Shown here in pieces: positions 13,101-26,746 of a DNA stretch of 64,000 nt; position 1 is the first letter of the stretch; every line of letters starts with the position of its first letter. The notes beneath the pieces were generated by a model, which saw only the letters and a program-made list of their open reading frames with translations, ran no database searches and had not been told where the DNA came from. The translations under genes were made by a program, and so were the position numbers. The DNA comes from Pyronema omphalodes (taxonomy: Eukaryota; Ascomycota; Pezizomycetes; Pezizales; Pyronemataceae). The stretch spans positions 1 through 64,000 of the forward strand of contig JAJJXM010000100.1 in the NCBI GenBank assembly GCA_024516155.1, written 5' to 3'.

Positions 13101-14058
13101 ACGTCAAGTCCAACAGCTTGATGACCGTCATCATCAGTCCACCAATAAGCAGGGAGGGATGAGGTTAGGGTAGAGATCGGCGTGGTTGTTGTCGAAGAAA
13201 AAAGAGAGAAAAAGATCAGCAGTTTCATAAGCGATCACTCTTTATGTTTTTATCCGTAAGCGCAATAAGCCGCATGAGGGGGGGAGGCGGGAGGCGGCGG
13301 CACAGCATAAAATGTGGCATCCCACGGTAACACAGCAGCAGCAGCATCTGCGGACAAGAAAGACCGACGCGAGCCAAGTGGGTTTTCGGTTACCCGCACG
13401 GAGATGCTGCATCGGCTATGGCTTGGCGTGGCTGGCTTGTTCCCGACAAGCACCGACCAATTCTCGCCCAGCCGTCGGAGTCGTTCCGAATTGCCTTCCG
13501 AGGGGACACCGTTTCTCTTGGCCGTCTTGTTGATGAGGCCTTATATTCGGTTTTCTCGGTGTGAATACATTCAAAATATCCCCCCGCTGCCAATCCGAGT
13601 TATCCATCGGTCCAGCGGAATCAGAAACAAACTGCTGACAGGCTGAGACAAGAAAGCCGGCGTGTGGATGCGCAGCCTTGGCACGCCCGGTAAGGATTAA
13701 GGATACGCCGAACCCTACACGGTGATGTCATACAGTGGACCCTGGAGACTGAGATCGACAGTCTTTATTACTGAATTCCTCCGGATAAATCCACCAAATA
13801 TCGCATGGAAATCGCTAACTGTTGTTGTATTAGAGATACTCCCGGTATGTGGCATATACACCATATGATGCACCATACAGTCTTACCCAGAGAGATCTTC
13901 CCGGACATGTCCGCGATACATTTCATCAGCCGAACTGAGTAGTATCTGTCGCTCCACGCATGAGAGAGACTGACATCCCAGAGGTCACAAGTCAGGATTT
14001 ACACTCTTCGCATGGGGTGTCCTGGTAGATGGTTCGACAGGTGAGAAATCTCCCAACT
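7162..14058. other. Gene-poor interval of about 6.9 kb
   Basis: No gene could be supported. Short open frames exist (for example 9806-10177 plus and 8436-8816 minus) but have no recognisable motif, and several lie in low-complexity DNA. Contents seen: a purine-rich stretch (about 8225-8520), an aaat microsatellite (8735-8761), a short ggcaggacca repeat (about 11775-11797) and a GC-richer segment (about 12700-13700) upstream of the transporter, which may be long-range promoter DNA. Confidence 0.55.
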
Positions 14059-14064
14059 TATAAA
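14059..14064 (+). promoter_or_regulatory. TATA box of the sugar transporter gene
   Basis: TATAAA lies 72 bp upstream of the transporter ATG, a plausible fungal spacing for a TATA box with a short leader. Confidence 0.6.
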
Positions 14065-14135
14065 GCTCCCAGTCTACCCATCGGTTCAGACGGCATCGCA
14101 CTGCGAACACTGCAGAGACACACGACACAGTAAAG

Positions 14136-15833
14136 ATGGCGCCTCACCTTGGACTAAGAGGCAAGAAGCTGAGCTTCTTCCTATCAGCTATATGTACAAC
14201 CGGTAAGATTAATTACACTTCCGCAGGTGTCATTAATGCAATGCTAATGTCATTTTCTTCAATTAGGTTTCCTACTCTTTGGTTACGACCAAGGAGTCAT
14301 GTCCGGTCTTATTACAGCACCTGAATTCAACCACACGATACCTGAAACCAAAGGAAACCCCACGATGCAGGGTCTCGTTACTGCCATCTATGAGATTGGT
14401 TGTTTGGCTGGTGCTATGTTGGTTCTATTCGTCGGAGAAAAGTTTGGACGAAGAAAGTCCATCATGGCCGGTGCATTCGTTATGATTCTTGGAGTCTTGC
14501 TACAAATCTTCACCTTCTTGGGACACCAACCTTTGACTCAGTTCATCATTGGACGTGTTGTTATGGGAGTTGGAAACGGAATGAACACCAGCAGTATCCC
14601 CGCCTACCAAGCCGAGACAGCAGCATCAAAGCACCGTGGAATGTTGATCTGTATCCAAGGAGGATCCATTGCCTTTGGAACTCTTATTTCCTACTGGTAT
14701 TATCTTCGTTTCTATTATTCTTTTCAAAGCTGACAATCTTCAGGCTTAACTACGGAGTCTCCTTCACTGGAACTGACGTTGTCTGGCGTTTCCCCATTGC
14801 CTTCCAGCTCGTCTTCGCCATCATCATCATCGGTGGAATGTTGGTGCTCCCCGAGTCCCCCAGATGGCTTCTCGCCCGGGACATGCACGAGGAGGGAACC
14901 CGTGTCATCTCCGCCCTCTACGACCAACCCGAAGACTCCGAAGTCGTCCAGCGTGAAAAGCGTATCATCATGGACGCCATGATGGCATCCGGCCAAGTCG
15001 GCAACAAGGCCCGTTTCAGCGACCTTCTCACCCGCGGAAAGACCCAGCATCTCCGTCGTTGTATCCTCGGAGCCTCTTCCCAGATTATGCAGCAAATCGG
15101 TGGTTGCAATGCCGTCATCTACTACTTCCCTATTCTCATGCAGGAGTCTCTTAACCAGGAACGTTCCATGGCTTTGATTCTCGGTGGTATCAACATGGCC
15201 GTCTACTCCGTCTTTGCCACTAGCTCCTGGTTCACCGTTGAGCGTGCTGGTCGTCGTAAGCTCTTCTTGATCGGAACTATCGGACAAATGCTTTCCATGA
15301 CCATTACCTTTGCGTGCTTGATCCCCGGAACAGAATCCGCAGCCAAGGGTGCCGCCGCTGGTCTTTTCCTCTACATCGCCACCTTTGGAGCCACCTGGTT
15401 ACCTCTCCCCTGGTTATACCCCGCTGAAATCAACCCTCTCCGTACCCGTGGAAAAGCCAACGCTGTTTCTACCATCAACAACTGGCTTTTCAACTTTGCC
15501 GTCGTTATGGTTACTCCTATTATGGTTGCTAAGATCGGTTGGGGAACTTACCTTGTTTTTGCTTTGTTCAATGCTTCTTTCATTCCTTTTATTTACTTCT
15601 TCTTCCCCGAGACTAAGGGCCGTACGTTGGAGGAACTCGATGTTGTGTTTGCGAAGGGTTTCACGGAGGGAATTTCCTACGTCAAGGCGGCTAAGGAATT
15701 GCCTATGCTTAACCACGCCGAGATTGAGGAGTACTCGATCCGTTATGGATTATTCGACGACAACAGTGGAGAGAAGGGACAGGCAGAGATGGTTAGCAGT
15801 GTCGAGGATGTTACGACTAAGGAAACTAGTTAA
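14136..15833 (+). CDS. MFS sugar transporter (major facilitator, sugar porter family)
   Basis: Three exons (14136-14202, 14267-14696, 14744-15833) encode 528 aa, a usual length for fungal sugar porters. Introns are 64 and 47 bp with GT-AG ends. The protein should be a 12-helix plasma-membrane carrier. Family signatures are in order: FGYDQGVMSG (27-36), GEKFGRRK (79-86), GRVVMGVGNG (118-127), PESPRWLL (202-209), QQIGGCNAVIYY (282-293), ERAGRRK (332-338), PAEINPLRTRGKA (392-404) and PETKGRTLEELD (454-465). The LPWLYPAEI block before helix 10 resembles the STL1, lactose and quinate branch more than classical HXT carriers, so hexose, glycerol or another polyol are all possible. Exon 3 uses many C-ending codons, suggesting strong expression. 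It stands alone, and the substrate cannot be fixed from sequence. Confidence 0.95.
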
Positions 15834-18800
15834 GAGGTGGTGTACGTGGGGTGTGTCTGGGTTATGATGATATGAAAAGGGCTTTGAGCGGTTGATACGC
15901 ACAAGTTAATGACCATGTTTGTTGTTAAATAATGATTGGTGGGAGGAGGGAACTGGATTCCGGAATCCAGAAGAAAGAGTTTCTTGTAAATTGTATCAGA
16001 TAGACGATAGAGTAGACAATAAACCTACTACATGTCGAAATTTGTGTGCAAAAATTGCTTTCGTAATTTTTAGGTCTTTGTGTGATTGAACAGAAGGGGG
16101 CCGGAAATAACGCAGAGGGATTACGGGAAAATAGTGTGATGGTGGATGCTTAAGAATTGTGGTTGCTATGGCAACGGAACCTCGCACGCGCTGAGCAACT
16201 GCCCGGTAATGTACCCAACTATGTGTTTCTTACAAAGGACGAATTCGGATATGTCAATCACTGAAATATTTACAAAAAGTACTCTAATAAGTAAATCAAA
16301 GTCTGCGTGTTCCTTCTTCATACTGACAGTAAGCCGAACATCGCTGATAGCACAAAACTCAATTGAATCTTGCATAACCTTTCTACGCCAGAGCAGCTAC
16401 AACTCCTACAGCCTTTCACTAAGCTCACCTCAACCACTTCCACTATTACCCCAACAAATCGCCATGAATACCAACAGTAGAGAGTCGCGGCGGGCCTCTA
16501 TATAGAGCACAAAAGATACTATTATTCCAACTATACTCTTCTTATTTCAAATGAGCTTTCCGTATTGGTATCAAGCAAATACCGACATTTCTCCTATTAG
16601 CTTGAAGCCGATGGGCGTAACCAGGCAGAGAATATCAGTGATAATAGAAACAAGAGACGAGAGCACCAATGATTCTACTGATGCTTTCATCGCTGCTGTA
16701 TTATAATAATTTCGGCAGAGAAATAGCTCTACTAGTTGTACACGGAAAAGACTCTACAAGTTGTACCACAGCATCTAAAGCACAACATTTTTTAAGATAG
16801 TTAGATGTGGTGTACAGAATCGGCAGGCCTTGAATTGCACGGACTTACAGGCTGGATATTCTGACATTCCATATTCTTTTTATCAAACCTTTGTGTTCAT
16901 CTATGACGGCATCGAAGGCAATATCGGTTCACAAAAAGACACAGCACGTTTTATGCGATCATATGCCATCACTCGACGGAATCTATGATCCGAAATTCAC
17001 AGGCCTTGGGTTGATTACCAAATGCTGGGATAGGATGTACAACACAGATGTTATTTAATGCTGAATGTTATATTTCTATTTCCTGGTTAGATAAGGTGAG
17101 CTATCGGATGTGGCAGTCAGAGCTCAGACGAGGCTGAGATATGTGTTGTGCATTGGTATTCATTTTGTACAAATTCATCTCAAGTAACAATTATTTAAAG
17201 AAGCACACACTCGCATTGTGAAATAAAGGTTCTCGCGCTTGATAAATAGTAGAGGTGTGTTGTAAACAGCATCAGATTGGCCTCAAGGTTGATCCAAAAC
17301 TACACTCCAAGTCCATGCGGTGGTGGTAAGGGAAAGAATTAACCGATAAGCTTCAGCATACTCAGCTCTTAATGGAATGGCTTCAAAGGGTAGGTGGACA
17401 TTCCCTTTATTCAACCGCTCACGCAAGTTTATCTTGATCCATGCATCAGTATATATGTTTTCGAGATGAGCGGCGGTGTCACTTGTACTAATGAACCGAA
17501 AATATATGTCATGCTCAGACATGAGAAGGAGTATAACAAGTAAGCTATCTACCGAGATCATATATTCTAACATCAGTCTTCACCAGTTGAACAACAATCA
17601 TAAGGCCATGGGATTGTGCTGGCATAACAACCTCCATCAAGTCCCACTTACGGACCTGCAAAGAATTGTACTAGCATGTAGATATTGATATGGTGGATGA
17701 ATCTCCCTAACGCCTGAGATTCTTGGGTTGAGCACCAGCTGAAGATAGCCTAATCTTGTTCTCGCGAACTGGTGAGATTATAGATTATCACGCCGTTCAT
17801 TATTCTTCAACTGATTTTTTTTTAACCACCTAAGGTTACTCACGCGATATATATAATTAGATTTGAGTTAAAGAGGCTATAAAACCACGACTGGAAGATC
17901 CTATGAAACAGGCAAAATGAATACCGTGGAATATGGCAATATCATCAATACAAGCCAGCTGAGAACTACCAGAGGTCAACAAGCACTCCTATACTATTTT
18001 CAACCGTAATTTCTCCCCGACCCCGTCTTCCCAGGATTTTCTCTTATACAGCAGCCATGAAACCGAAGCTGGCAATGATTAAACCCGTAACCCCTCCCGG
18101 AGCTGCCACATTTCGTTTGCCCATGACCACTGACCACAATCCAGCCAAGCCACTGAACTCCGAACGCGCTTGCCACCCCCGGCGGATTCCGGCAAAACGC
18201 GCCATTCCGACCGCGTCGCTCCGAATCTAAACCCAAAGTGTTTAACCCAGCTTGCCTAACACCTTTCCTTATGTAGCCAAGATTGGCTGCAAAGCTTATG
18301 CATCACTAGCTACGGATAGCGTGGGAAAGCTTCGAGCAACGTGCCGGTAGCCGGGCTGTGGAGGCCAAGGGAAGCGTTGAGTTTCGACTTAATTTCCGGC
18401 CGGTCGGGCCGAAAATTCTGGCGGAAGATGTGTTGGTAGATACATTAAATATCAATCGGAGGCGGATATGTGCTGTGGGAACGGATCAGTAACAGGGGGG
18501 GGATTGAGGGTGCGAGTGATGAAGATGATTTCAATAAAGAGAAGAGGAGTATAATAGTGGTGTCAAGGGTGTTTTTGCTTTGTCATGGACTGGAATACAG
18601 AGCCGTGCTTGATGGTGGATGGCACATATTTTTGGGATTATCTTTTGCACGCCGACGAGTGTAGGTATCACCAAGACCTGGATTGGGACATGATGAAGTT
18701 TCCGCGTATCGTTGCATCTGTAATATTTAGTTGCGTATTTCATCGGTGGATATATGCGCATTGAATTCTATCAGGATCTGTGCGCATACCATAGGGCTGA

Positions 18801-21800
18801 ATCAAGATAAGCGATTCAATAATAGCTGTCCCTCACCGGTTTTTTTCGGATCATGATTACATTTCAGAACCTACCGGTGAGTCCTTTTAGCTGCAAGATC
18901 CGCCGGTCTAGAACTGATTCTCTGAGATGTACGCCACTGTGAAATAGATATCTTGATCCATCCAGTAAGATGAGTGTATTGTGATTCACGAGGTCAATAT
19001 CAGTCACCAACCCGCAAGCAATAGTGAGCCCTGTTATCTCAGATCGAAGCAAGTCAAGACGCTATCTAGTAAAAAGAACCATCAAATGTATAGGCAATGA
19101 TGATTATCTCCCAGTGAAATTCAAGAGGTAAAATATGCCAATGAGCGGTATTTACACGGTTTATCGGGAGGAATAGTGGAATTTAGATAATAATTAAGGT
19201 CCCATTTGGGGGACTGTATAGGGTATAGTGGACGTTTGCTAGGAGAAAAAAGGTCTATTTTTTGTGTATCGAGCATCCGACGAATCATAGTCCCTTTCAA
19301 GATACGGTACTGATAGGTATACAAATGACCCATGGTATTTAGGAACTGAAAGTGGATGACTGTGATACCTAGGTGTTCTCGCTCAGAGTTCAAGTGGAGT
19401 GCCAGTGGCGCAGGCATAGCGCTACGGCCATAGAAACGCCATTCCTGAGCTTTGCAGGGCGAAACTATAAGGCTGAGTAGAAGCGAAGGAATGCTATAAA
19501 TTTGAACCTAGCAATTGAAAAAATAAAAACCGAGGGTTAATGGTACATTCAGATTACCCAGACCGAGGCAAGCTACTTAAATCGATGAAAATTGCGGAAA
19601 TTCGTCGTCAAGGGCTCCAAGTGCTCCGAGTGATTCAAAATGACTAATGATGGATGTCCCGGTAATTATATGTAGCAATACCTAAAAAGCTTCGGCGTAT
19701 GTTTGAAACCCCCTGAGACGAGCATAAAGGCCAATCATTGTTCTCCGACTATTCTCCTGGGCCATCTCTTTTAGATGCCCGAGTTACGTTTCTCTTTCGC
19801 GCTCTGTTACTCAAAAGATTCTATACGTTTGTTTGCTTTCTTACTTTCTTGTAACCATATCCGCATGGATGATGTACCGAAGCATCAGCAGACATATCTT
19901 ACGAGCAAAGCATCAGTGGTGATGGGTAGGTACCGCCAGCATCACTCGACCTGCGGTGCGAAATCTCAAAATTCGAGATTCCGTTGACACGAAACTCAGA
20001 TTTGAAAGTTCGATACACTTTTACTACAAACAACGCTACATGTTCAGTTATTTCCTTGTGGAAGACATATGTACCCATTCCTACGCACGGGTGAGGCTTG
20101 GTGATTCGGCTCGGGCTGGTAGTTATATTACCCTCTCCGCTGCACGATAAATTGATATCATGTTATTACCTGTGCCACTCATCCGCATCGCCTTAATATA
20201 CGCGCATCGCGTTATGCAGGTGAGACTTGTTGGGGATTTGTAGCCAGTTACCAGGTTTACTCTCAGTACATATCGTGGTGGATACGCCTGCACTCCACAG
20301 GTGATCAATGACACGATTCCTGTGATATATATATATTTGGGGCTAATATAACTGCCTTTAATGATGAGATGACTTACATTATAGGATGCGGTTATGCTAA
20401 GGCGGGATGTTAACCAAGATTCGAAATACGGATGTTAGAAAAGATAGATACTGGAATACGAAGAGCAATATGGGCAATTTAAATAGCAGAGAGCCTTCCG
20501 AATGCACAGGTAATATGAATAGACTTCATACCACCAAGTCAGAGCTTCTACATCAGACTTGGAAAGATTCTATAGGCCGGGTCACCGACCTGCGTTACGA
20601 AACTGAAATTCTGTCTGTCGTTTTGTGTAGACAACGTCGTAGAGAACTGGGCACCTAAGGATACGTGCAATGAATCATTCTCACATTGTGAATTATCAAG
20701 GATGTCGTTGACGAGAATCATCCCCTGTCAGAAATGATGCGGTGAGTGATACTATGTTCCGTGATTCCAATTCTAACAAGATGCCTTGAAGTTGCAATGT
20801 TGCAGATTGCTACATGCAGATCAAGAAACTCCGGATTTCAGTACACCACCCGAATTCCTCCATAAGATCCGAAAGTTTTCCTAAAACATTGATAGCTAAC
20901 ATTTGTGCGGCATTTGAAAAAAAAAATACTGCGATTAATACCGATCACTCGCTTGCTCAAAATTTCATTAAAACCCGCAACCTTCGAGGATGTTCAAACT
21001 GGGAACGTCAAAATCCAACAAGTATAGGCCAAGAATAAACTCAATGTATACCCGTTAGAAACATAAGTAAGTTGGAAGTACCGAATAACCGAATGTCAAT
21101 TTTCATTAACCTCGCATGTAATCTGGTGGATCATTTTTATTTATTTATTGAATCATACGCTGACCGAGCTCTAAAAGGCCCATGTAGGAAAAAACCAACA
21201 AAATACCCAATACCTGTCTTCGTGAATTGAACGATGCGTGGATCATTTTTTTCCTGTTGCATTCTCCACGCAGAACGCGCGTGTAAACCACTCTTTAGTC
21301 ATAAGGCGTCACTCGGGAGTTTGCAGTGCTCTCCGGCGACGCAACCTGAGCCACAATCATTTACAAACCGTGTCTAAACTCTGCACTACCGGACTGGACT
21401 GGCATACTATAACGCGTCCAGAACTTTGTCAGAGAGAGTGGGAGGCCTCATCAGGGTCGCTTATCGGTATTTGGCGTTTGTGACATACCAATCATGCCTT
21501 ATGAATAACATGCAGCTACATACAAACTCACGTGTAAACGGGGCTTCCAAACTGGAAAATTCGTGCAGAATATGGATACATTAGTCGCATCCCATCAAAT
21601 GTCTTTTAAACTCCTTTCAAATGGGGCTTAAAAGATCAACTTAAAGGTAACTTTAATAACGGAAGTACAGAGACTTCCTAGCTAGCTGCGAACAACAAGC
21701 TATCAATAGAATTCTAGCTGGTTGCATACAAAGGGTATGAATAAAGTGTCAATACGACCAATGATTTTGCTCTGGCGGACATAAAAACGAACATAATTTG

Positions 21801-23672
21801 ATGTCTGGTGTCATGAAGAATAGAGTGGGGGCACTCACCGGGAACGCAGATCTAGTATTGCGCTAACAAAAATAGCCGATGAAGCCGCGGAGTATTCCGT
21901 CGCGCTAGGGTACATACCAATTATTTTCCCGGAACGACATCTTGTATGTATGTATCATTCCGTCTGTGCTAGGGGACATACATACATGAGTTCAATATAA
22001 TAATTGACACGAAATGTGATCAGGATTGCTCCGTCTATTTGTTGAGCCGACCTGGGGCTCTAAGCCTTTTAGTTTGTCTCCACTTACTCTGATGCCCGCG
22101 CCTATTCTGACAGGCGCCTAAGCCGGATCGCCGGCCGAGTAACCCTGATGTGATTGACATTCTTCACCAGACCCGAACTCTCATCTGTTCAACATGCGGA
22201 TGGATAGAAAAACCTGGTATGCGTCGACAGGCCGTGATTTTCACGCCTTGTTGTCGTCACAAACGATAGGGTGTCAAGAAGTAAAACATGTGCGGATGAT
22301 ATCTTATGATTGGCCGTTTTCCCGCTTCGAACGCGACGCTATTGATAACCACCGTAAACGCAACGCCTTGCCCACTTAGTCAGCGTATATAGCGAACCAA
22401 ATGAGTTTCACCTTACGTCTTGGTGCCCAAAGTACACTAAGAACGTCTACTCCTTATTTCGCCCGCTTACACGGAATTCCGGGGGGTTGAACATCTATCT
22501 GCGCACCCAATTTTCCACAAATCAACTCTTAGTGGTGTAGAATCTTGGTTCATCAAGTTCAATTTTAGTGTCACTTTTTGCGTAACCATTCATACAGCCG
22601 TGATTTTGTGGATGTGTATTATGGGTGTGTCACGGGATAACTCCCTTCTCTAACGACACATGTTATATACACACATACGTTTCAATTGGCACCCTCTCAT
22701 GTCAGACGCTGAGAAGCGCCTTCACGAAAATCAGCCGGCAATACTGGAACTGATAAACGTCACGGGATGACGTGTATCGCGTATTAGTGAACCCGGAGTT
22801 CGATTCCATAATAATAATAACCCGGAGTTCGAACGCCTCATTGCATGCATGTTATAATTTCTGGTATTTGGGTATCAAAACCTTGGGTGCCTCTGCGGTA
22901 CCTGCGTATATATACAGCGGCTGATTCAGACAAGGAAGAAGTTCGTGTCCGGAAAATACAGAAGGACTCAAAGTATAAATCATTTTCCATTGGCATTCTG
23001 CTCAGAAATAGTTTGCTGTCAATATTTAGACCGCGTACATTGAACCTAATCCTAGATTTCCACATCCTTTTATTTTTTTTTTAAAAAAAAGAACATTTTT
23101 TCTCCTGCTTTTTTATATTTCAGGTTAGAAATAGGGTTTACTCAGAGAAATATGTAGTCTTTTGAATCGCGGATGAAAGAAGCACACCATTTCGAAGTAT
23201 GTTGAAATAAAGTGGTAGGCGAAGCACCACGTAAAGTCATTGTGCATGCCCTCAGCCGGGAACCGCATAGTGCGCCTGCCTGTGCACAGTTCTTGAAAGT
23301 CTACCACTTCAGTAGTACGTGCAGAAAACATAAAACAGATATGTACAACAGTTCCCATGAAATATGGGTGAACGCCAGGGGGAAATTCACTAGCCTTCTA
23401 TTTGTATTAGCGCGTGTTCGTCACAGCTTCCCCTTCGAAAAGGGAAGGTAAGTTCCAGGAACCTGTCATTGCCCGCACTTTCTCCAGGAAAAATATGAGA
23501 TACATAGAGCTAGGGGCCGTTGCAGTCAAACTGTACCAAACACGGCGCAGAATACATACGCCCCACATAGCATATTTCTCATCCGTTCCTGCAACGAATT
23601 TTTGACCAGCGGTATTTGGCAGCTTCCGTCAGTTCATACGGGTTGTGGGCGTCTGATCGAGACGTGTGTCTC
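15834..23672. other. Gene-poor interval of about 7.8 kb
   Basis: No gene is supported on either strand. The open frames are short and unrecognised. A GC-richer segment (about 18000-18450) stands out from AT-rich surroundings but encodes nothing I recognise. A small duplication of the motif aacccggagttcga occurs at about 22793 and 22819; it looks like a pol III B-box but has no tRNA fold around it. Long T and A runs meet at about 23067-23090. Confidence 0.55.
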
Positions 23673-23679
23673 TATATAT
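23673..23679 (+). promoter_or_regulatory. TATA-like element of MT1
   Basis: TATATAT lies 89 bp upstream of the MT1 start codon. It is the best TATA candidate in that promoter. Confidence 0.4.
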
Positions 23680-23767
23680 TCATAGGCGAACCCCCGGTGG
23701 TGTCAGAAATTGAACATTTATCGGCTCAACACGTATAGTATACATAACACCAATACAACTGAACACA

Positions 23768-25147
23768 ATGCTCGAAGTTGATCCATCTGTGGTAAGATGT
23801 CATATCTTTAGGGTTACATCTGGCAGTCAGTTAACTAAAACTTTTGAAGCTTGCAAAACCCGATGACGAGGACTATGATTCCTCCGGATATGACACGAGT
23901 ACGGCAAGCTTGTCTTCCTCGGTTCATCAGTACCTCTTCGAACACGGGCGACGATACCACGCTTATTATGGACCTGACAAATATCTCATGCCAACGGATG
24001 AGACTGAGCAGGATCGGTATGTCGAGAATCTGCAGTGGTCTATTATACAAAACGCCGTTTTAATATAATAGCAAAAATAAATACTTATTGATAGTACAGA
24101 CTAGATTTGCATCACGAAATGATGCGAATGGTATGGGGCGACAAGCTCCATGAAGCTCCCCTCGAGAATCCTCAACGAATCCTAGATATCGGCACGGGTA
24201 CAGGCATATGGGCCATTGACATGGCAGATCAGTACCCCATGGCAGAGGTTATTGGCACTGATCTAAGCCCAATCCAGCCGCAGTGGGTTCCGGCCAACTG
24301 GTAAATCCGCTGAAATATTCTTAGCTCTTGCTATTGAAAAGCTAATCATTCTTTGTAGTCGGTTTGACGTTGATGATGCTACCGTAGAATGGACATTCAA
24401 GGACGTTAGTTCACCCATTATGATAGTTCACCCATTATGAAACCGTTTTGTGAAATTTGGATGAGACGATATTGATATATTATAATCTTAGGGCTTCTTT
24501 GACTTCATTCATGCCAGAAATATCAGTTCGGGTATAAGTGATTGGGACAAGCTTATGTCCGAGATGATGCGGTAAGCCAATCAACATGCCTTAATATGAC
24601 TTCACTAAACCACCGTATAGCTGTACCGCCCCTGGAGGTTACGTTGAACTCTGCGATTATAGCATTACGCTCTTTTGCGATGACGGTACAATGAAACCCG
24701 ATAACGGCCTAAAAATATGGGCGGATCTATTGCGAGAGTCTATGAACAAGATGGAACGACCTCCCCTAACACCTGAATCTATGAAAACGCTATTGGAGAA
24801 AGCAGGATTTGAAGATATCCATGTCTCTGAAGCGAAAGAGCCTGTAGGACCATGGCCAAAAGACCCCCGACAGAAGAGAATTGGTGCAATGCAACTGCTT
24901 AACTGTGAGACTGGACTAGAAAGCTATGGTATCGCAGCGTTTACTAGGGTTCTTGGTATGGAAGCCGAAAAAGCTCTGGCGGTTTGCGAGGCTGGGCTTT
25001 CCGCAGCTCGTAACAAGAATTACCACACGTACGGTAAATAGTGAGTTTTCCATAAGTACTACGATGGAAACATTGGGATCATTCTAACAAAATAATAGCT
25101 ACAGAGCATATGGAAGGAAGCCTCAGGCAACAGTTGGCAATCAGTAA
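23768..25147 (+). CDS. LaeA-like SAM-dependent methyltransferase, paralogue MT1
   Basis: Seven exons (23768-23791, 23850-24016, 24100-24300, 24359-24404, 24492-24571, 24621-25040, 25099-25147) give a 328-aa protein. It has a class I Rossmann methyltransferase fold: motif [14 protein letters not shown] (92-104), the acidic strand-2 end GTDLS (116-120) with the family hallmark [19 protein letters not shown] (149-157) and PGGYVEL (177-183). This matches the fungal LaeA/Umta-type family, whose members act in secondary-metabolism regulation or in small-molecule methylation. An N-terminal extension rich in Asp, Ser and Tyr precedes the conserved [16 protein letters not shown] block. The last exon is joined by a consensus GTGAGT donor at 25041, which removes an apparent stop in YGK and adds YYRAYGRKP. 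It is the first of six paralogues. The substrate is unknown. Confidence 0.93.
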
Positions 25148-26681
25148 TGAGTCTGATAGGCATTGGACGAGACTATAAAGCACATGGGTACCGCAGGATT
25201 TCGAGTCGCTGGTAACTGTCACCACTAAACACGAAAAGGGGTTTTGGATTAACATCATAACTACTTGAATTCAATCGCCGCATATGACTACTTATATAGT
25301 TCTGTGAATATGTTGCTGCGAAATGTGGGCCTTTTTAAGGCACTGTTTTTTGTCTGTTCATCTTCACCCATGTCTTGCCCAATTCTCACGCAATTATGCG
25401 CTGCCTGCGGGTTTCTGTTGCCACCCATGCTCTGCACTGCGCAAGCGGAAATTCGGAGACTACAAATTCCGGGAACCTTAAGTTCACTAGCTCCATTCAG
25501 ATGAATCACGAGATGAGCTCCGAAACTTTAGGTTTCCCAGAACGGCAATACGTTCAGTTATCATTTACCTGTCTTGGCATGTACTGTGTCCACGTATCGA
25601 GGAGCAAAATGAATCGAAATTTTCTTTCTGCATTGTATACATGAAATAACGAATGTCAGTGCCGTCTTATGAAAATAAAGCCCCAATTTTCAGATGTCTG
25701 TAGGAGTAATTATACAGCTGAGTATTACATGAAGGATATGCATGTCTGTATGGATTAAGACAACTGTTCTCATCACGAATTGTCACTGTCTCTCCGGCAA
25801 TTTCATTCCGAACCAGGTGTATGCGCCTCACGTCGAATGAGGAAAATTGTGAGACAACAAAATTGCACCCAACGATGCTATGTCGCTCGAAGCAAAATGA
25901 TCCGCGAAACCGATACGCTAGACAAGCCCGAACCTAAGCGGAGAAGAGCTTATTAGTACGGAGTATACTCAATAGCCCAAATATCAATTCTAATTCGGGC
26001 AAGTTAGGCACGTCTTCTTATGGTTCAGACGAGGTCTGGTCATCTTTTACCAAATTGATCGAATTGCAAGGATCTAGCAGATCCTTTATTACTGTATCAG
26101 ACTTGCTCTGTTTCGCCCAGCAATAGCGATTACATTCATCAGTCCCGCAGTGGAACACGCCCGTTTTCAAAAAAGGTAGGCGTTCATCGAAGATGTCAAA
26201 CTGTCTCTAACTGGCTCTATGCAATCCTCGTTCTCAAGCTTTGTGAGCTTCGCCAATATCCAGCGTCGATTGCTTGATGCTGGCGACAACTTTGGACCAC
26301 GTAGCTGACAAACCAATTATTGCTGGCAATGCCAATATGCACTCCATCAACTGAATCCGCACACGCATATGATCTGATGTTGAAGGATATGCAACTGTCT
26401 AGTTAGGGGGAAAGACGCGCGGTGCACCGGTAACCGCGAGTTCATACAGAGTTTCTATGTAGGCCGGCAGTCTTCAAAGTATCCCCCCTACTCTCACCTG
26501 AAGTATACCTAGTCGGGATTCAAGACTATAATTCCACCCCATCGAATTTATTAAGCCCCTCATAGAGTAAGATTGCAGCATCGGCTGCACTGGTTGTACA
26601 TATGTGAGAGACCAACGCTACTTAAAAGTGCAATTGTTGGAGAAGTAGATCTACCGGTAACCTTCATTGCAATCTTCTGCC
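25148..26681. other. Intergenic DNA between MT1 and MT2
   Basis: About 1.5 kb with no supported gene and no clear repeat. MT1 and MT2 are in the same orientation and each appears to have its own promoter. Confidence 0.5.
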
Positions 26682-26693
26682 GAAGTATTTATT
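26682..26693 (+). promoter_or_regulatory. TATA-like promoter motif GAAGTATTTATT of MT2
   Basis: This 12-mer ends 53 bp upstream of the MT2 ATG. The identical 12-mer, in the matching orientation, occurs upstream of MT5 (40848-40859). It contains a TATTTAT core and is probably an inherited TATA region. Confidence 0.5.
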
Positions 26694-26746
26694 AAGACGT
26701 GTGCCGACTTCGCTTTCCATGACCATCGAAGTTTGAATTCAGTACA

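Noticed and set aside
22793..22835. Two B-box-like motifs suggesting a tRNA or SINE
   Set aside because: No A box, acceptor stem or cloverleaf could be found around them.
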